Part shown: one piece after another, positions 62,333 to 64,000 of the stretch | How positions within the stretch are numbered: the stretch's first letter is position 1 | Layout: the number at the start of each line of letters is the position of its first letter | Assembly (NCBI RefSeq): GCF_013343235.1 | Contig: NZ_CP040094.1 | Coordinates: forward strand, 1,364,501 to 1,428,500 | Source of the DNA: Nostoc sp. TCL240-02 | Lineage (GTDB): Bacteria > Cyanobacteriota > Cyanobacteriia > Cyanobacteriales > Nostocaceae | DNA length: 64,000 bases | Direction: 5' to 3' | Made by a program: the position numbers and the translations under genes | The notes under the pieces: generated by a model | What the model saw: the letters and a program-made list of their open reading frames with translations, nothing else | Told to the model about the DNA's origin: nothing | Database searches by the model: none

Positions 62333-63951
62333 ACTGCTGCTCCTATTTTAGATAAAGGCTTTTCTATACTTAGCGGCTGACTCTTCACCCAAACCTGATC
62401 TAATCCGCCACTAATCAGATGATGTTGTTGGTTAGCATCAAGTTCTGGATAGTCTTGATGTTTGTGCATACCACGAGTTTCTTTACGTTCAATGGCACTG
62501 CTGTACATCCATCGGGCTGTAGCTACCATCGCGGCAGCTTCTCGCGCCCGGATTAACTCTTTATCTGATGTTACTTGGCTACTGCGGAGTTCTTGCCAAA
62601 GATGATTTAGTTTACCCAAAGACTCGGTTAAGCCTTGTTCTGTACGGAAATAGTTCTTTTCGTAAGGGAATACTTCAGCTTGGACTGCTTGAATCACTTC
62701 ATCAGTTGCTAAAGGTTGAGAGCGATCGCTCCCACTTTGTAATCCTACCTCTCCAACACCCAAAACTAGTCGTTGAGTTTTGTATTCTCCCAAACTGCGG
62801 CTATATTCAGCAGCCGATTTCCCCGACCAATAGCCAGAAGATATTGCCCAAGCTGCATTGTGGCTGCCACCGCCAGTAAATCCGCCACAAATTAGTTCGC
62901 GTGTGGCTGCATCTCCAGCCGCATAAAGTCCCCGTACAGAACTGGCACAACTCTCATCGACAATCCGAATTCCTCCCGTACCGCGCACAGTTCCTTCTAG
63001 GCGCAGAGTCACAGGGAAACGTTGAGTAAATGGATCGATCCCTGCACGGTCAAAGGGTAAAAAGAAGTTGGGTTGCGCTAAACGCATAGATGGCCGCATC
63101 GATTCCGCCGCTTTGTCTATGATGGCGTAAACTGGCTGTTGCAGCAATGTTTCGGCAATTATTGAGCGTCTATGAGAACTTGCACCGGGAATTACAGTAC
63201 CATCTTCATAGGTAAAGGTTGCCCAATTATAAAACAGGGTTTTGGTAACTGAAGAAAAGGCGGGAGAGATGCCGTAAGCATTAGAGAATTCCATACCCGA
63301 CATCTCAGCACCAGCTTCTGCCGCCATTAGATAACCATCCCCTGTCAGGACGTTGCATCCTAACGCTTTGCTGAGAAACGCACAGCCGCCAGTTGCGATA
63401 ATTGTGGACTGCGATCGCACTATCCATTTCTCACCAGTCTGACGGTTCACACCTGTTGCACCAGCAACAGCACCATCGTTATCTACCAGTAGTTCTAAGG
63501 CGGGGCTGTTGTCTAAAATCTTGACTCCTGCGCGTTGAATTTGCCGCCGCATCAGCCGCATATATTCTGGCCCTTGGAGCGATCGCCGATAGGGTTTACC
63601 TTCATCGTCGGTAGGAAATGGATAGCCCCACTCTGCTAACTGATTGACGTTTGCATAGGTCTGATCCAGTACTCGATCCATCCAACTGCGATCGGATAAA
63701 AACCCACCCAATGATTCCCGACTCGCCTTTGCAGTTTCTCGTGCTTCTGGATCGGGTGGCACATACCACACACCATTTCCAGATGCCGCAGCACATCCAG
63801 TCGTACCACAATATCCTTTGTCTACGAGGACAACTCTAGCTCCACTTGATGCAGCACTCCAAGCCGCCCAAGTTCCAGCTGGCCCACCTCCAATCACAAG
63901 CACATCTGCTTCTAAGTCGAGTTCAAAATCGGTTGTTAACGTCTTCAGCAT
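62329..63951 (-). CDS. FAD-dependent oxidoreductase (fumarate reductase/AprA-like)
   Basis: 540 residues. N-terminal FAD Rossmann motif ADVLVIGGGPAGTWAAWSAA and the second FAD contact GLYAAGDAATREL. GTGGIRIVDESCAS and GGGSHNAAWAISSGYWSG are typical of the succinate dehydrogenase/fumarate reductase/adenylylsulfate reductase flavoprotein group. Coupled to the two-cluster ferredoxin by a 4-base overlap. In other bacteria such pairs occur next to sulfonate transport genes; whether this one acts on a sulfur compound is inferred. First gene of the island in the window; the upstream edge is at 64000. Confidence 0.87.
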   Translation of the reverse strand: MLKTLTTDFELDLEADVLVIGGGPAGTWAAWSAASSGARVVLVDKGYCGTTGCAAASGNGVWYVPPDPEARETAKASRESLGGFLSDRSWMDRVLDQTYANVNQLAEWGYPFPTDDEGKPYRRSLQGPEYMRLMRRQIQRAGVKILDNSPALELLVDNDGAVAGATGVNRQTGEKWIVRSQSTIIATGGCAFLSKALGCNVLTGDGYLMAAEAGAEMSGMEFSNAYGISPAFSSVTKTLFYNWATFTYEDGTVIPGASSHRRSIIAETLLQQPVYAIIDKAAESMRPSMRLAQPNFFLPFDRAGIDPFTQRFPVTLRLEGTVRGTGGIRIVDESCASSVRGLYAAGDAATRELICGGFTGGGSHNAAWAISSGYWSGKSAAEYSRSLGEYKTQRLVLGVGEVGLQSGSDRSQPLATDEVIQAVQAEVFPYEKNYFRTEQGLTESLGKLNHLWQELRSSQVTSDKELIRAREAAAMVATARWMYSSAIERKETRGMHKHQDYPELDANQQHHLISGGLDQVWVKSQPLSIEKPLSKIGAAV

Positions 63952-64000
63952 TTACAATTTTCCCCCATCGATAAAGTCTTAAGCATCAAGTCTTCAGCCC

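Noticed and set aside
49711..63951. Horizontal-transfer island bounded by tRNA or integrase
   Set aside because: HIP1 sites continue through the region, and no tRNA, integrase or att-like repeat was found at its visible edge; the IS is an insertion inside it rather than a boundary.

Overview
The window comes from a filamentous, probably heterocyst-forming cyanobacterium of the Nostoc/Anabaena type. The evidence is the very frequent GCGATCGC (HIP1) octamer, several heptanucleotide tandem arrays (STRRs) between genes, a phycobiliprotein lyase, cyanobacteria-only families (DUF2973, DUF2605), a CHASE2 Ser/Thr kinase, a giant AAA/GAF/PAS/histidine kinase, and the order rplS-trnW-secE-nusG-rplK-rplA-rplJ-rplL. 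No plasmid, prophage or CRISPR signature was seen.

Layout. 1-4.6 kb: 3' part of a hybrid signalling kinase whose N-terminus lies outside the window. 4.9-11.7 kb: trehalose cluster treZ-treY-treH (two synthesis enzymes plus trehalase). 11.7-13.1 kb: decayed Uma2 gene, Gly-rich RRM protein, CpcS/CpeS-type lyase. 13.5-18.6 kb: RND efflux adaptor and permease behind a terminator-like leader. 18.9-27.3 kb: exported PEP-CTERM-like protein, GT4 and GT2 glycosyltransferases, and a 1536-residue DUF4347/beta-helix/RTX surface protein. 27.4-32 kb: ribosomal and transcription-factor block with tRNA-Trp and an L10 autoregulatory leader. 32-36.2 kb: DUF2973, DUF2605, thrS and a small exported repeat protein. 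36.4-39.9 kb: a predicted membrane NACHT NTPase with an exported solenoid of thirteen near-identical 35-residue HEAT-like repeats. 40-49.4 kb: Rpn/DUF4351 protein and a broken duplicate, a cNMP/degenerate sigma54-AAA/polyferredoxin fusion, a transaldolase-like aldolase, a 30-residue membrane miniprotein candidate, a Uma2 protein, a CHASE2 kinase and a small HTH protein. 49.7-64 kb: ten co-oriented minus-strand loci that look like an organosulfur (sulfonate) utilisation island. They encode four lipoprotein substrate-binding proteins, a TauD dioxygenase gene split by an IS4-type element, a methyltransferase, two tandem amidohydrolases and a flavoprotein/ferredoxin pair.

How the genes may work together. 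TreZ and TreY would make trehalose from glycogen-type glucan and TreH would degrade it, a desiccation-linked set known in Nostoc and Anabaena. In the last 14 kb, four binding proteins would deliver sulfonates to an ABC permease/ATPase not present here, and the dioxygenase, amidohydrolases and flavoprotein/ferredoxin pair would process them. That assignment is inferred from family and context.

The most unusual items are the HEAT-NACHT membrane protein, the cNMP/pseudo-sigma54/Fe-S fusion, the exact IS insertion that broke tauD (9-bp target duplication; removing it restores one 288-codon frame), and small palindromic or short-period repeats that have entered reading frames.
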